64,000 bases of DNA from JAHRVQ01 sp963976815 (lineage in GTDB: Bacteria; Pseudomonadota; Gammaproteobacteria; Pseudomonadales; Azotimanducaceae). The stretch spans positions 372,001 to 436,000 of the forward strand of contig CAXBLU010000001.1 of assembly GCA_963976815.1 (NCBI GenBank), in the 5' to 3' direction. Numbering within the stretch: the stretch's first letter is position 1; the number at the start of each line of letters is the position of its first letter. The position numbers were made by a program, and so were the translations under genes. Positions 1-7,990 of this stretch are shown one piece after another. A model generated the notes under the pieces. The model saw only the letters and a program-made list of their open reading frames with translations. It had not been told where the DNA came from and did no database searches.

Positions 1-547
1 CAGACAAATCCACAAGATTGTAATCCCCTAATGTGACGTTCAAATTCCCCCCGAATTCGTCACCGGGTCTGTTCGACACGATATTGATCGCACCACCCGT
101 TGCGTTACGACCATACAAAGTGCCCTGGGGGCCACGCAGCACTTCTATCCTGGATACATCAAAGAACGCCGGGCCCAATGCAGCGGCCCGGGACAAATAA
201 ACGCCATCCACGTAGGTTCCGGTTGAACTGTCATTGCCGGCAATAATAACCGGCGTACCGATTCCGCGGATAAAGATTGAGGTATCGCCCTGATAGTCTG
301 AGATATGAAGTCCAGGCGTAGAACCTGCGAGGTCAGATAATTTTGTTATCGACCGAACCGCTAGTTCATCAGCCTGCATGGCGGTAATGGCTGCTGCTGT
401 ATCTTGAACGTTGGTATCTCGTCGGGTGGCAGTGACAATGACTTCCTCCAGAACCTCGGCGCCGGAGACAGTCGACGGCACCCACAGCACCGAGGTGAAG
501 CTAAAAATAAACGTACAGACATTACGAAACGCTGTATTGCTCAACAT
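1..547 (-). CDS. TonB-dependent outer-membrane receptor, N-terminal part (cut by window edge)
   Basis: Reading the minus strand from the ATG at 547 gives a signal-peptide-like start followed by a TonB box (EEVIVTATRR) and a plug domain. Plug landmarks are the IRGIG motif, a VDGVYLSR stretch and the RIEVLRGPQGTLYGRNATGG signature. About 182 residues are present; the beta-barrel lies beyond base 1. An AAGGGGG ribosome-binding site lies just upstream of the ATG. The family imports siderophores, vitamin B12, glycans or other large substrates using TonB energy; this family type is expanded in marine gammaproteobacteria. The substrate cannot be told from the plug. It diverges from the MarR gene at 709, which is the likely regulator. 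Confidence 0.93.
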   Translation of the reverse strand, partial: MLSNTAFRNVCTFIFSFTSVLWVPSTVSGAEVLEEVIVTATRRDTNVQDTAAAITAMQADELAVRSITKLSDLAGSTPGLHISDYQGDTSIFIRGIGTPVIIAGNDSSTGTYVDGVYLSRAAALGPAFFDVSRIEVLRGPQGTLYGRNATGGAINIVSNRPGDEFGGNLNVTLGDYNLVDLS

Positions 548-623
548 GAAACCCCCTTTTTAATTGATGGACGCTTGCTTGGCCGGGTATTTTCTCGGCT
601 TGGATTATTGCGCCTTTTGGAAA

Positions 624-648
624 CAGTAAACTTAGGACATATTTACTG
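624..648. promoter_or_regulatory. candidate MarR operator between receptor and regulator
   Basis: Seven-base arms CAGTAAA (624-630) and TTTACTG (642-648) flank a centre that contains TTAGGACATAT (632-642). The same 11-mer recurs on the minus strand at 1246-1256, upstream of the SnoaL-like gene. Its position in the divergent promoter region fits binding by the MarR protein encoded at 709. Sequence observation is direct; the binding is inferred. Confidence 0.5.
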
Positions 649-708
649 TCAAGACATATTGTGATTTGCCTAGGGGGTTGCGGGTAAACAGGCTTACAAT
701 GAGCTGTT

Positions 709-1215
709 ATGAATTCGACTAATAAAAAGCCTATGGTCAGTAAAAAAGCGCTCCGCCAGCAGTCACCCAGTTTGTTCTTGGATCTTTATTATCCATTCCA
801 CTACAAAACCGGATTCGCAATTGAGCATGTCCTTCGGGATTCAAATCTGACGCAAATTCAAACCATCATTCTGTGGACCATCCATTCGGAAGGTGAAGGT
901 GGCATCGAAATGCGTCGCAAAGACATCGAACAACGTATTACCAATTGGTTCGATGTCACGAGCTCGGCGATTTCAAAATCGATTCGGGGCATGTCACGAG
1001 AGGGTTTATTGGTGATCACCGAGGACCCGGTTTCGGGCCGGGAAAAAAGAATCAATCTAACGAATGAAGGTCAGCAGCACGTAGTTGCGATGATGGAGCG
1101 AGGTAAACACCTGATCGAAAACATCGTGGCGGAACTCGACGATGATGAAATTGCTGCAGGTCTTAACTTCCTAAAACGAGTCAGCACAATTGTTGAGGAC
1201 CTCGAAACCCGGTAG
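709..1215 (+). CDS. MarR-family transcriptional regulator
   Basis: The 168-residue protein has the MarR winged-helix layout: N-terminal dimerisation helix, HTH with a recognition helix near residues 83-93 (DVTSSAISKSIRG), a wing around 103-117 with the basic turn SGREKR, then LTNEG and a C-terminal dimerisation helix. MarR proteins normally repress adjacent genes and release DNA on binding small aromatic or phenolic ligands. It diverges from the TonB receptor and is followed after 62 bases by a SnoaL-like gene; repeats at 624-648 and 1238-1256 are plausible operators, suggesting it controls both flanks. Ligand unknown. Confidence 0.85.
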   Translation: MNSTNKKPMVSKKALRQQSPSLFLDLYYPFHYKTGFAIEHVLRDSNLTQIQTIILWTIHSEGEGGIEMRRKDIEQRITNWFDVTSSAISKSIRGMSREGLLVITEDPVSGREKRINLTNEGQQHVVAMMERGKHLIENIVAELDDDEIAAGLNFLKRVSTIVEDLETR

Positions 1216-1237
1216 TGGTTGACTTCATTAAGTGAAC

Positions 1238-1256
1238 TTAGGAATATATGTCCTAA
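1238..1256. promoter_or_regulatory. inverted repeat, candidate second MarR site
   Basis: TTAGGA and TCCTAA arms separated by seven bases form a 19-base dyad 23 bases downstream of the MarR stop and 22 bases before the SnoaL-like start. Read on the minus strand it begins TTAGGACATAT, identical to the motif at 632-642. The shared core argues for a common regulator; binding is inferred. Confidence 0.5.
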
Positions 1257-1277
1257 AGACACTATAAGGCGCCAACC

Positions 1278-1679
1278 ATGCAGACCCACCCAATTGATGT
1301 CACCAAAGAAGTTTTTATGCATTTTGGCAACGGTGATATACCCGCCATCGTATCCTTGTTGGCGGATGACGTTGTTATCGACTTCTACGGACCTGACGTA
1401 ATTCCCTACGCTGGCCATTATGAAGGTAATCAACACGCAGCGGAGTTTTTCAAAACCGTACTCTCCTCGGTCGAGATTCATCAGTTCGAGCCTGAAGAGT
1501 TTTTGAGTGATGGCAACAAGGTCACCGTCACGGGACACCTTAGATTGACGGCCCTGTCGACGGGCAAACAAATCGAGTCGGACTTCGTCCACGTCATTAC
1601 TGTGGTAGACGGCAAGTGGTCCAGATTTCGAGATTTTATGGATACCTCTCAAGCCGTAGCGGCATTTTCTAACGGCTAG
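1278..1679 (+). CDS. SnoaL-like / NTF2-fold protein
   Basis: The 133-residue protein has the NTF2-like pattern: an N-terminal helix ending in FGNGDIPAIVSLLADDVVIDF, a YAGHYEG segment, a helix that includes AAEFFKTV, then strands ending with the DGKWSRFRDFMDTSQA motif typical of SnoaL-like proteins. Members are small cone-shaped barrels that act as ketosteroid isomerase-like enzymes, cyclases or hydrolases of small hydrophobic molecules. The substrate is not evident. A candidate MarR operator lies just upstream, so it is probably co-regulated with the TonB receptor. Confidence 0.75.
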   Translation: MQTHPIDVTKEVFMHFGNGDIPAIVSLLADDVVIDFYGPDVIPYAGHYEGNQHAAEFFKTVLSSVEIHQFEPEEFLSDGNKVTVTGHLRLTALSTGKQIESDFVHVITVVDGKWSRFRDFMDTSQAVAAFSNG

Positions 1680-1812
1680 CATTCACTAAGTTCCAGACCC
1701 AGAATCTCTGATATAACCGACCCACATTCCCGCTACCAACCTAACCCCCATCGGTAGCGCTGTGCCCCTACAATTGTTTATATTGCGTTCATCAAAACAA
1801 CAAGGGGTTCAG

Positions 1813-3207
1813 ATGGAAAAGCTTTGGCAGTTGGGTGCAATTGAATTAGCTCGCGGCATCTCTAAGCGCGACTATACTGCGACACAGGTCATGTCCGAAC
1901 ATCTGGACCGAATTGCCGAGGTGAATCCAGCCCTTAATGCAATTGTTGTCGTGATGGGCGAATCAGCCCTTGCGACCGCCGGTAAAGTTGATGCCGCACT
2001 TGCAGCGGGAGAACAAGTTGGCCCCCTGGCCGGAGTACCGATCACAATCAAAGAGAATATCGATTGTGTTGGAACCGCGACTACTCAAGGCGTCCCGGCC
2101 CTCGCAGAAGCATTTCCCGCATTGAATTCACCTATCGTTGATCGAGTACTGGCCGCGGGCGCGATTCCTATTGGACGAACCAACCTACCGGAGATGGGGC
2201 TACGACTGCACACTGATAATGCCCTGCGGGGCCCGACCATTAACCCCTGGAACTCAGAACGTACCACCGGCGGATCCTCTGGTGGAGAAGCCGTTGCTCT
2301 TGCTACGGGTATGTCACCTATTGGCCTTGGCAATGATATTGGCGGGTCGCTACGAAACCCAGCAAATTGCTGCGGTGTAGCCTCGATCAAACCCACCCAG
2401 GGCATTGTGCCCCATGCGGTGACCATTCCCTCTGAAGATGAACCAATTAGTTTTCAGCAAATGCTCAGCGACGGTCCTATGGCCAGACGCGTTGCTGATG
2501 TTCGCCTGGGATTAAACTTACTCCGAGGTCATCATCCCCGTGATCCCAATAGTATGAGTGCAGAACTGACCAAAATAGATCGTCCGCTAAAGATTGCAGT
2601 CATGGCAGAGCCCCCTGGAGGAGATACTGATGCTCGTATTGCTGATGTCACCCGTCACGCCGCCAGTGCCTTAGAATCAGCCGGCTGTATTGTGACCGAA
2701 GCATTGCCACCGAGTATGGAGGAGATGGTTGAACTCTGGACGCGATTACTCGATAACGATATCTCCCTTAGTCTGCCAATACTGGGGCCGCTGCTCTCAG
2801 CAGATGCCATGAAGTTTCTAGCAGACTTTCGAAATGGAAGACAGAACCCCACCGTCGAGGAATATGGCACCTGGCTTACCACCCGCATGACAATCTCCCG
2901 TCAGTGGGCGGCGTTTTTTGGTGATTACGATGTACTGCTTTCTCCAACCTGGACGCAGCTGCCATTTAAAGTAGGCTGGGACATCGAGCAAAAAGGTCGT
3001 GCAGTTGAGACCATGCAACAGGCGAGATGTATCATGCCGGGCAACGCCCTTGGTTTGCCTTCCGCCTGTGTACCCGCTGGTATGGTAGACAATATGCCTG
3101 TCGGAGTTTTACTCACGGGGGCGCGTTTTAGCGACTACCTGTGCCTGGACGCAGCGGCGCTAATAGAAAAAGCATCGGGCTTTAACACGCCGATAGATCC
3201 ACGCTAA
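1813..3207 (+). CDS. amidase signature-family amidohydrolase
   Basis: The 464-residue protein carries the amidase signature core: Lys80 in PITIKENID, cis-Ser155 in GGSSGGEA and nucleophile Ser179 in GGSLRNPA. The 24-residue spacing between the two serines matches the family. These enzymes hydrolyse carboxamides to acid and ammonia; the physiological substrate cannot be assigned. The glutamyl-tRNA amidotransferase A subunit is a paralogue, but no gatB or gatC is adjacent and the C-terminal half differs, so a stand-alone amidase is more likely. I chose the ATG at 1813 because AAGGGG lies six bases upstream; an in-frame GTG at 1762 lacks a ribosome-binding site. Confidence 0.9.
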   Translation: MEKLWQLGAIELARGISKRDYTATQVMSEHLDRIAEVNPALNAIVVVMGESALATAGKVDAALAAGEQVGPLAGVPITIKENIDCVGTATTQGVPALAEAFPALNSPIVDRVLAAGAIPIGRTNLPEMGLRLHTDNALRGPTINPWNSERTTGGSSGGEAVALATGMSPIGLGNDIGGSLRNPANCCGVASIKPTQGIVPHAVTIPSEDEPISFQQMLSDGPMARRVADVRLGLNLLRGHHPRDPNSMSAELTKIDRPLKIAVMAEPPGGDTDARIADVTRHAASALESAGCIVTEALPPSMEEMVELWTRLLDNDISLSLPILGPLLSADAMKFLADFRNGRQNPTVEEYGTWLTTRMTISRQWAAFFGDYDVLLSPTWTQLPFKVGWDIEQKGRAVETMQQARCIMPGNALGLPSACVPAGMVDNMPVGVLLTGARFSDYLCLDAAALIEKASGFNTPIDPR

Positions 3208-3231
3208 CACTTATTCACGGCGGACAATTCA

Positions 3232-3717
3232 TTGCTTAATAAAATAGGTGAACCCTCGCCGCCTTCTGGTTTTAAGTTAAAGCTCGCTCGTGCGCCTATT
3301 TATCTGTATCGAATCGGCCTCGGCGGGCTAATGGGCGACCGGTTTCTTCGATTAAGGCACAGGGGCCGTCGAACCGGGAACAGCATTGAGACGGTGCTTG
3401 AGGTGATTCGCTACGATGAGTCGACGACACAGTTTTTTGTTGCCTCAGGCTATGGGACAAAATCACAGTGGTACCGGAATATTATTGCAGAGCCTCACGT
3501 CTCCATTATGGTAAAAAATACCGAACATAACGCAGTCGCACGGGTGGTATCTCCTGACGAGGCAACCCAGATCCTGGGTCTGTATGCAGCGGCTCATCCA
3601 AAGTCGATAAAAGCCGTTGCACGACTTTCTGGTTACAATATGGATGGCACTGAATCTGATATTGTCGAATTCAGCAGCATCATTAAGATCATTGAATTCA
3701 CAGTTAAGAAAAGCTGA
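3232..3717 (+). CDS. nitroreductase/quinone reductase-like protein, deazaflavin (F420)-type fold
   Basis: The 161-residue protein resembles the DUF385/Ddn-like family: a basic RLRHRGRRTG segment, LEVIRYDE strand, FVASGYGTKSQWYRNI motif and EPHVSIMV strand are the characteristic order. Ddn-like proteins use F420H2 or flavin to reduce quinones or nitro compounds. Many gammaproteobacteria have such genes without known F420 synthesis, so the cofactor here is uncertain. The start appears to be TTG. The stop TGA precedes the next gene's ATG by four bases, so the two are probably translationally coupled. Confidence 0.78.
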   Translation: MLNKIGEPSPPSGFKLKLARAPIYLYRIGLGGLMGDRFLRLRHRGRRTGNSIETVLEVIRYDESTTQFFVASGYGTKSQWYRNIIAEPHVSIMVKNTEHNAVARVVSPDEATQILGLYAAAHPKSIKAVARLSGYNMDGTESDIVEFSSIIKIIEFTVKKS

Positions 3718-3721
3718 GGCT

Positions 3722-4201
3722 ATGAAACGGTTAGTTATTTTTGGAAATTCCGGATCGGGAAAATCCACCCTCTCAAATCAACTGAGCGAAACTGAATCCC
3801 TGACCCATTTGGATCTGGATACCCTCGCCTGGCTGCCCACCACACCTCCGACCAGACAGCTCCTAACGGAATCCGCCAAAAACATAGCGGAGTTTATTGC
3901 GTCAAATGACAACTGGGTGATTGAGGGCTGTTATGCGGATCTGCTTGAGCTGGCAATCCCTGCGGCCACTGAAATGATTTTTATGGATCTACCCGTCGAG
4001 ACCTGTGTGGAAAATGCGCGGAGCCGGCCCTGGGAGCCCCATAAGTATGAGAGCAAGGCGGCCCAGGATGCTAACCTTGAGATGCTGGTGGACTGGATCA
4101 AACAATACACGTCCCGGGATGATACGTTTTCCCACGCAGCACACCTGGCGTTATACGAGAGCTTCAGCGGCCAAAAAAGCAGGCGGACCGAGAACCAATA
4201 A
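3722..4201 (+). CDS. small P-loop kinase, adenylate kinase-like (FlaR-type)
   Basis: The 159-residue protein has a Walker A motif GNSGSGKST at residues 8-16, followed by LDLDTLAWLP, a DNWVIEGCYADL strand and a MIFMDLPVETC strand, the arrangement in shikimate/adenylate kinase-like proteins sometimes named topology modulation proteins. ATP binding is well supported; the phosphorylated substrate is unknown. The ATG at 3722 is chosen because GAGG overlaps the preceding stop; an in-frame start at 3617 would lie deep inside the upstream gene. It ends convergently, 14 bases from the glmS-like gene. Confidence 0.75.
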   Translation: MKRLVIFGNSGSGKSTLSNQLSETESLTHLDLDTLAWLPTTPPTRQLLTESAKNIAEFIASNDNWVIEGCYADLLELAIPAATEMIFMDLPVETCVENARSRPWEPHKYESKAAQDANLEMLVDWIKQYTSRDDTFSHAAHLALYESFSGQKSRRTENQ

Positions 4202-4215
4202 TGGCTCACGAAACA

Positions 4216-5958
4216 CTATAAAACAGTGATGCTCTTGGCGAGATTACGAGGTCGGTCGGGGTTAAGGTTTTTTGCTATCGCCGTGTAGTAAGCAAGCAAT
4301 TGACCGGGAATCAGCGCAGCTAAGATCGACCCTGCCGCCGGCAACATCATATGATCATCACAAACCGAACGGCATTCCTCATCCGCTAGAAGCCCAATAA
4401 CCCAGGCCCCCCTGGCTTTTACTTCAGCAATGACCTGGGCCATTCCTTTGTCGCCCTTGCCCACCAGTACCAGCACCGGAACACCCTCGGTGATGAGCGC
4501 AAGTACGCCGTGCTTAAGTTCACCGGCGGAAAATGCTTCGGCATGGACGTAACTGGCTTCCTTAATGTTAAGCGCCGCAATTTGTGCAACGGCGTGGTGG
4601 TCATTTCGGCCCAGTACATAAACACTTTGATGCTGTGCAATCCTATCGGCAAGGGCTTTGGCGACCGCAAGAACCTCCGGTGTCATTTCAGCGGCAAGGC
4701 AGTGACTTAATGTCTGGATATGTTGCCTTGCTTCCGCCTGACGATTCATCGTTGCTAGCCCAAGACAATAGCCAATCGCAACTTGAGCCGTTGCACTTTT
4801 GGTCGACAGCACACATACCTCAGCACCTGAGTTTTGCTGCAATGAAACATCTGACAGTTCCGCCATAGAACTGCCGGGCACATTCAGAATGCTAATCACT
4901 TTTACCGAGGCGCTTTTAGCAAGCTCGATTGCCTGAAGTGTATCGGCGGTTTCTCCGCTTTGACTCACCGCAATCAAAACATCATCGGCCGTGATCAAAT
5001 TAGCAAAACTCTCATACTCATAAGCAGGAATATCAATCGCATCAAGACTCGCCTCATTTCTAAGTAACCAGGCGATTTGTCTCCCGGTAAAGTAGGCGCC
5101 GCCTGCCCCAACAACCACAATCCGCCGGGCTTTCTGCAGCAACCTCACCGCCTCGACAAATGCCCTGGAGTCAGCAGCCTGCAAGACCGCCGGAATCGAT
5201 TGCCACTGCTCCATGACTTCTTTGAGCATAAAGTGCTTAAAGCCTTCCTTATCCGCTGCCTGATATTGCTCAGTGACGGGCAGCCAGTCTTGCTGACGTG
5301 GTACAAGTTCAGCACTGAGTATCTCAACCTGACCAGACTGGATACTGAGAAACTCACCATCGGATATACGGCAAACCTCACGACAGGCAGCACTAAACGC
5401 CAATTGATCCGAGGCAAGGTAGACGCCTTGATCACGGCCTTTGCCGACCACCAAAGGTGAACCCTGGCGGTAAGCTAATATCTCGCCATCGTTGAATAAT
5501 GTGACAACGGTATTCCTGCCTTCTAATTGAGACGTAACTTGCCGCAATGCTGCCAAACGAGACTGGGTATGACTGAGGGCAGTTTCTAACAGTTTTACAA
5601 TCAACCCTGAGTCCGAGGGTTGAGCATAGTCATCCGGTCGCAACTGATCAAAATTAGTCACAATGCCGTTATGCACCAGCGCAAACTCAGCGTTCGAACT
5701 CATATGGGGGTGGCAGTTTGCAAGATTGACCTCCCCGTGGGTCGCCCAGCGAGTGTGACCCAGCACGGTTCTACTCAATGGCAAACGAGTTTCGTGCACA
5801 GCATCTGCCTCGGTACTCCGTGTAGCGGCAAGCCCTCCCGCCTCTGTGACCCAGGCAAAACCAAAGCTGTCATAGCCCCGGTATTGCACCCGGGCAAGCG
5901 CCGCCACAACATCATCCTGGACATCTATTACGGAGCTAGCCGCCACAATTCCACACAT
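4216..5958 (-). CDS. GlmS-type glutamine--fructose-6-phosphate aminotransferase (isomerising), probable paralogue
   Basis: The 580-residue protein begins MCGIVA, so Cys2 becomes the N-terminal nucleophile after methionine removal; this fixes the start at ATG 5958 rather than a TTG two codons earlier. The class II glutaminase domain shows GHTRWATHG (68-75), VHNG (95-98) and a later Asp116. Two SIS domains follow with SQSGETADT, NVPGSSM, HAEAFSAGELKHG and the C-terminal LAKSITV containing the Schiff-base lysine. It should make glucosamine-6-phosphate from fructose-6-phosphate and glutamine. It is slightly shorter than E. coli GlmS (609). Pairing with a divergent TrmB regulator, rather than glmU or atp genes, suggests a regulated paralogue. 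Confidence 0.85.
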   Translation of the reverse strand: MCGIVAASSVIDVQDDVVAALARVQYRGYDSFGFAWVTEAGGLAATRSTEADAVHETRLPLSRTVLGHTRWATHGEVNLANCHPHMSSNAEFALVHNGIVTNFDQLRPDDYAQPSDSGLIVKLLETALSHTQSRLAALRQVTSQLEGRNTVVTLFNDGEILAYRQGSPLVVGKGRDQGVYLASDQLAFSAACREVCRISDGEFLSIQSGQVEILSAELVPRQQDWLPVTEQYQAADKEGFKHFMLKEVMEQWQSIPAVLQAADSRAFVEAVRLLQKARRIVVVGAGGAYFTGRQIAWLLRNEASLDAIDIPAYEYESFANLITADDVLIAVSQSGETADTLQAIELAKSASVKVISILNVPGSSMAELSDVSLQQNSGAEVCVLSTKSATAQVAIGYCLGLATMNRQAEARQHIQTLSHCLAAEMTPEVLAVAKALADRIAQHQSVYVLGRNDHHAVAQIAALNIKEASYVHAEAFSAGELKHGVLALITEGVPVLVLVGKGDKGMAQVIAEVKARGAWVIGLLADEECRSVCDDHMMLPAAGSILAALIPGQLLAYYTAIAKNLNPDRPRNLAKSITVL

Positions 5959-5969
5959 TGTCAATTTCC

Positions 5970-6050
5970 ATATGTCATATATTTCGAGATGGAGACTTTA
6001 TTTAATTGGGGTACTGGTTAACAATGCTATTTGTCATCAATTAATTGACA
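5970..6050. promoter_or_regulatory. divergent control region with palindromes between glmS-like and TrmB genes
   Basis: Two symmetric elements sit between the divergent starts. ATATG-T-CATAT at 5970-5980 lies next to the glmS-like start, and TCAATTAATTGA at 6037-6048 is a perfect 12-base palindrome nested in TGTCA...TGACA arms (6032-6050) just before the TrmB start. Both contain TGTCA or TGACA halves. They are natural candidate operators for the TrmB-type regulator acting on both genes; this role is inferred. Confidence 0.5.
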
Positions 6051-6053
6051 TAT

Positions 6054-6815
6054 ATGATTATTCACGACACCTTACAAGAACTTGGCGTTAGTACCCGGGA
6101 GACAGACATATATCTGGCTTTATTACGTCTTGGGCCAAGCTCCATTCGGGATATTGCTGCGGCAGCTGAAATCAACCGGGGCACAACCTACGAGGTATTA
6201 AAGGACCTCAAGGGCAAACATCTGGTGAGTCTCTTCCCCAAAGGCAAACGACATGTATTCTGTGCTGAACCACCGGAGCGGCTGCTAGCACTTGCGGACC
6301 AACGCCAGGAAGCCCTGCGTACCGCCAACCTGAATCTGATCAATGACATCGTACCGGACCTGACTGCTATAACCGCAGACCAGAACACAACCGCAGTCAG
6401 ACACTATGAAGGCGATGACGGCATTGAGTATGTATTGAGGGATATCTTAAGAACCGTTGCCCAACAGGACGACAAAACCTACCGAATCTACAGCTCAAAA
6501 CAAATCCGAAAATACCTGTACCGCCCCTATCCAAACTTTACCCGGCAGCGGGTCGAGAAAAATATCTACGTTCGCGCTATCGCCATTGGTGAAGGTGGCG
6601 AGGACGCACCACTATCGGAACGCAAATGGATTCCCACTGAAAACGTCAATCCCGCCGCAAGCTATGTGGCAATTTACGGCCCCCGCTGTGCCATGATCTC
6701 CCTCTCCCGGGGTGATTACCCCACCGCCGTCATCATTGAATCCCACGGCATCGCTGAGGTGTTACGATTATCCTTTGACAGCTTGTGGCAGTTATTGCCC
6801 GAGACCAGGGACTAG
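6054..6815 (+). CDS. TrmB-family transcriptional regulator
   Basis: The 253-residue protein starts with a TrmB winged helix: LQELGVSTRETDIYLALLRLG, an IRDIAAAAEINRGTTYEVLKDL helix-turn-helix and a KGKRHVFCAEPPERLLALAD wing and linker. The rest is a small-molecule-sensing-like domain with an RIYSS segment, found in bacterial TrmB relatives. TrmB proteins are best known as sugar-responsive regulators in archaea and are uncommon in gammaproteobacteria. Divergence from a glmS-like gene suggests it senses an amino sugar or phosphosugar. The start at ATG 6054 has no clear ribosome-binding site and overlaps the operator-like palindrome. Confidence 0.8.
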   Translation: MIIHDTLQELGVSTRETDIYLALLRLGPSSIRDIAAAAEINRGTTYEVLKDLKGKHLVSLFPKGKRHVFCAEPPERLLALADQRQEALRTANLNLINDIVPDLTAITADQNTTAVRHYEGDDGIEYVLRDILRTVAQQDDKTYRIYSSKQIRKYLYRPYPNFTRQRVEKNIYVRAIAIGEGGEDAPLSERKWIPTENVNPAASYVAIYGPRCAMISLSRGDYPTAVIIESHGIAEVLRLSFDSLWQLLPETRD

Positions 6816-6867
6816 CAACGAGCATTACTCGATCTAGTCAGAATTCAAACAGTGGAGATAATCGAAA

Positions 6868-7377
6868 ATGAGCCTGGCACTGCTTAGTGGTTCAATGAAC
6901 CCTTTTACTTTGGGTCATCAACATCTCGTAGAAATGAGTCTTCTCATATTCGATCGGCTTGTAATAGGTGTAGGTATCCACCCAGAAAAGAACAACTCAA
7001 CTCCTTTTACTATCGACGAACGTCTCGCCCTGATCACAGCCAGCGTTGCTGAACATGGCGATCGAGTCAGCGCACAATCCTATGAAGGCGCAACCGTCGA
7101 TTTTGCACTCAAAATCAACGCAACAGCTATGGTAAGGGGTATTCGGAATGGGACCGACCACGCCCATGAGGCGAGCATGAACTTTGCAAACTCATTAATG
7201 ACCGAAGAGGAAGGCGGACGCCTGGTACCTACCCTGTTTTTTCAATGCCCGCCCTCACTCATGGAAGTATCCTCCACCCGTGTCCGTGAGTTAATGATGC
7301 TGGGGCGTAGCCAAAACGTGCTGAGTCATTACGTGCCCGGCCCTGTATTGGAAGCCATTAGCTCAAGACAAAGCTGA
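6868..7377 (+). CDS. CoaD-like nucleotidyltransferase (cytidylyltransferase-like fold)
   Basis: The 169-residue protein has the T/HxGH motif of the cytidylyltransferase-like superfamily (T14-L-G-H17 in SMNPFTLGH), a MVRGIRNGTDHAHE segment corresponding to the CoaD RGLR region and a C-terminal SSTRVREL nucleotide-binding motif. Length matches phosphopantetheine adenylyltransferase, which forms dephospho-CoA. Several CoaD-conserved residues differ (SGSMNPF instead of YPGTFDP), so it may be a diverged paralogue acting on another phosphate substrate. It lies 52 bases after the TrmB gene, probably in the same transcript. A purine or GGAG-like site, GTGGAG, precedes the ATG. Confidence 0.75.
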   Translation: MSLALLSGSMNPFTLGHQHLVEMSLLIFDRLVIGVGIHPEKNNSTPFTIDERLALITASVAEHGDRVSAQSYEGATVDFALKINATAMVRGIRNGTDHAHEASMNFANSLMTEEEGGRLVPTLFFQCPPSLMEVSSTRVRELMMLGRSQNVLSHYVPGPVLEAISSRQS

Positions 7378-7401
7378 GGCGCCCATAATAGTGGCAGTTT
7401 G

Positions 7402-7929
7402 ATGAGCAAATTACTGTATAAAATTTCATCGCCACGGGCTGATATGACATTTCCAATTAGCAGCTTCTGGCACACAGTTGATTGGGAAAGCAGTACCACC
7501 AACCCAAGAGACGGTTACCTTAAGGATGACGTGCTATATGTGGGTGACTTCGACGAGGTGAGTATTCATTTGTTTCCCCGCTTTAGATCTATACGAGTTA
7601 GAAATGTTGATGCGGATCATGGGACACTTGAAGCACTAGGATTTAAAAGTACACCGAATAAGCGCGCACATATTTTTTTACGGCATGAGCGCAGAAAAGA
7701 CATCGAAGCCTTTCGCCCTACCATGTATGTATTTAACGCACAGGAATTTGAACACATTCGACGAGGTGAATATGTGGCCTACGAGCCCCAAACAGCCATT
7801 TCCTCTGAAATCCTATCGATACCAGAGGCAATTGATCGTTGGAACATAGCAGCGTGTTACGTTGAAGACCTTGACGATGTCGTGGCTCGACTCAGAGATG
7901 GTAACATTTATTTTGACGAGCAAACCTAG
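7402..7929 (+). CDS. conserved hypothetical protein
   Basis: I do not recognise this 175-residue protein. It is soluble, with no signal peptide or membrane segment. It has alternating hydrophobic strands, an aromatic SSFWHTVDW segment near the N-terminus, a basic HERRKDIEAF helix, and an acidic C-terminus with YVEDLDDVVARL. It lies 24 bases downstream of the CoaD-like gene and 61 bases before the S41 peptidase start, all on the same strand, so it is probably part of that transcript. The ATG at 7402 is preferred to the adjacent TTG. Confidence 0.6.
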   Translation: MSKLLYKISSPRADMTFPISSFWHTVDWESSTTNPRDGYLKDDVLYVGDFDEVSIHLFPRFRSIRVRNVDADHGTLEALGFKSTPNKRAHIFLRHERRKDIEAFRPTMYVFNAQEFEHIRRGEYVAYEPQTAISSEILSIPEAIDRWNIAACYVEDLDDVVARLRDGNIYFDEQT

Positions 7930-7990
7930 CGCCATATCAAAAATAAGTGGCGATAAAAAAGACCAACAAAAAGAGTCTATCGAGGTACGC

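Noticed and set aside
5077..5460. long plus-strand frame inside the glmS-like gene
   Set aside because: It is a shadow of the glmS-like coding sequence, with no ribosome-binding site and a low-information product.
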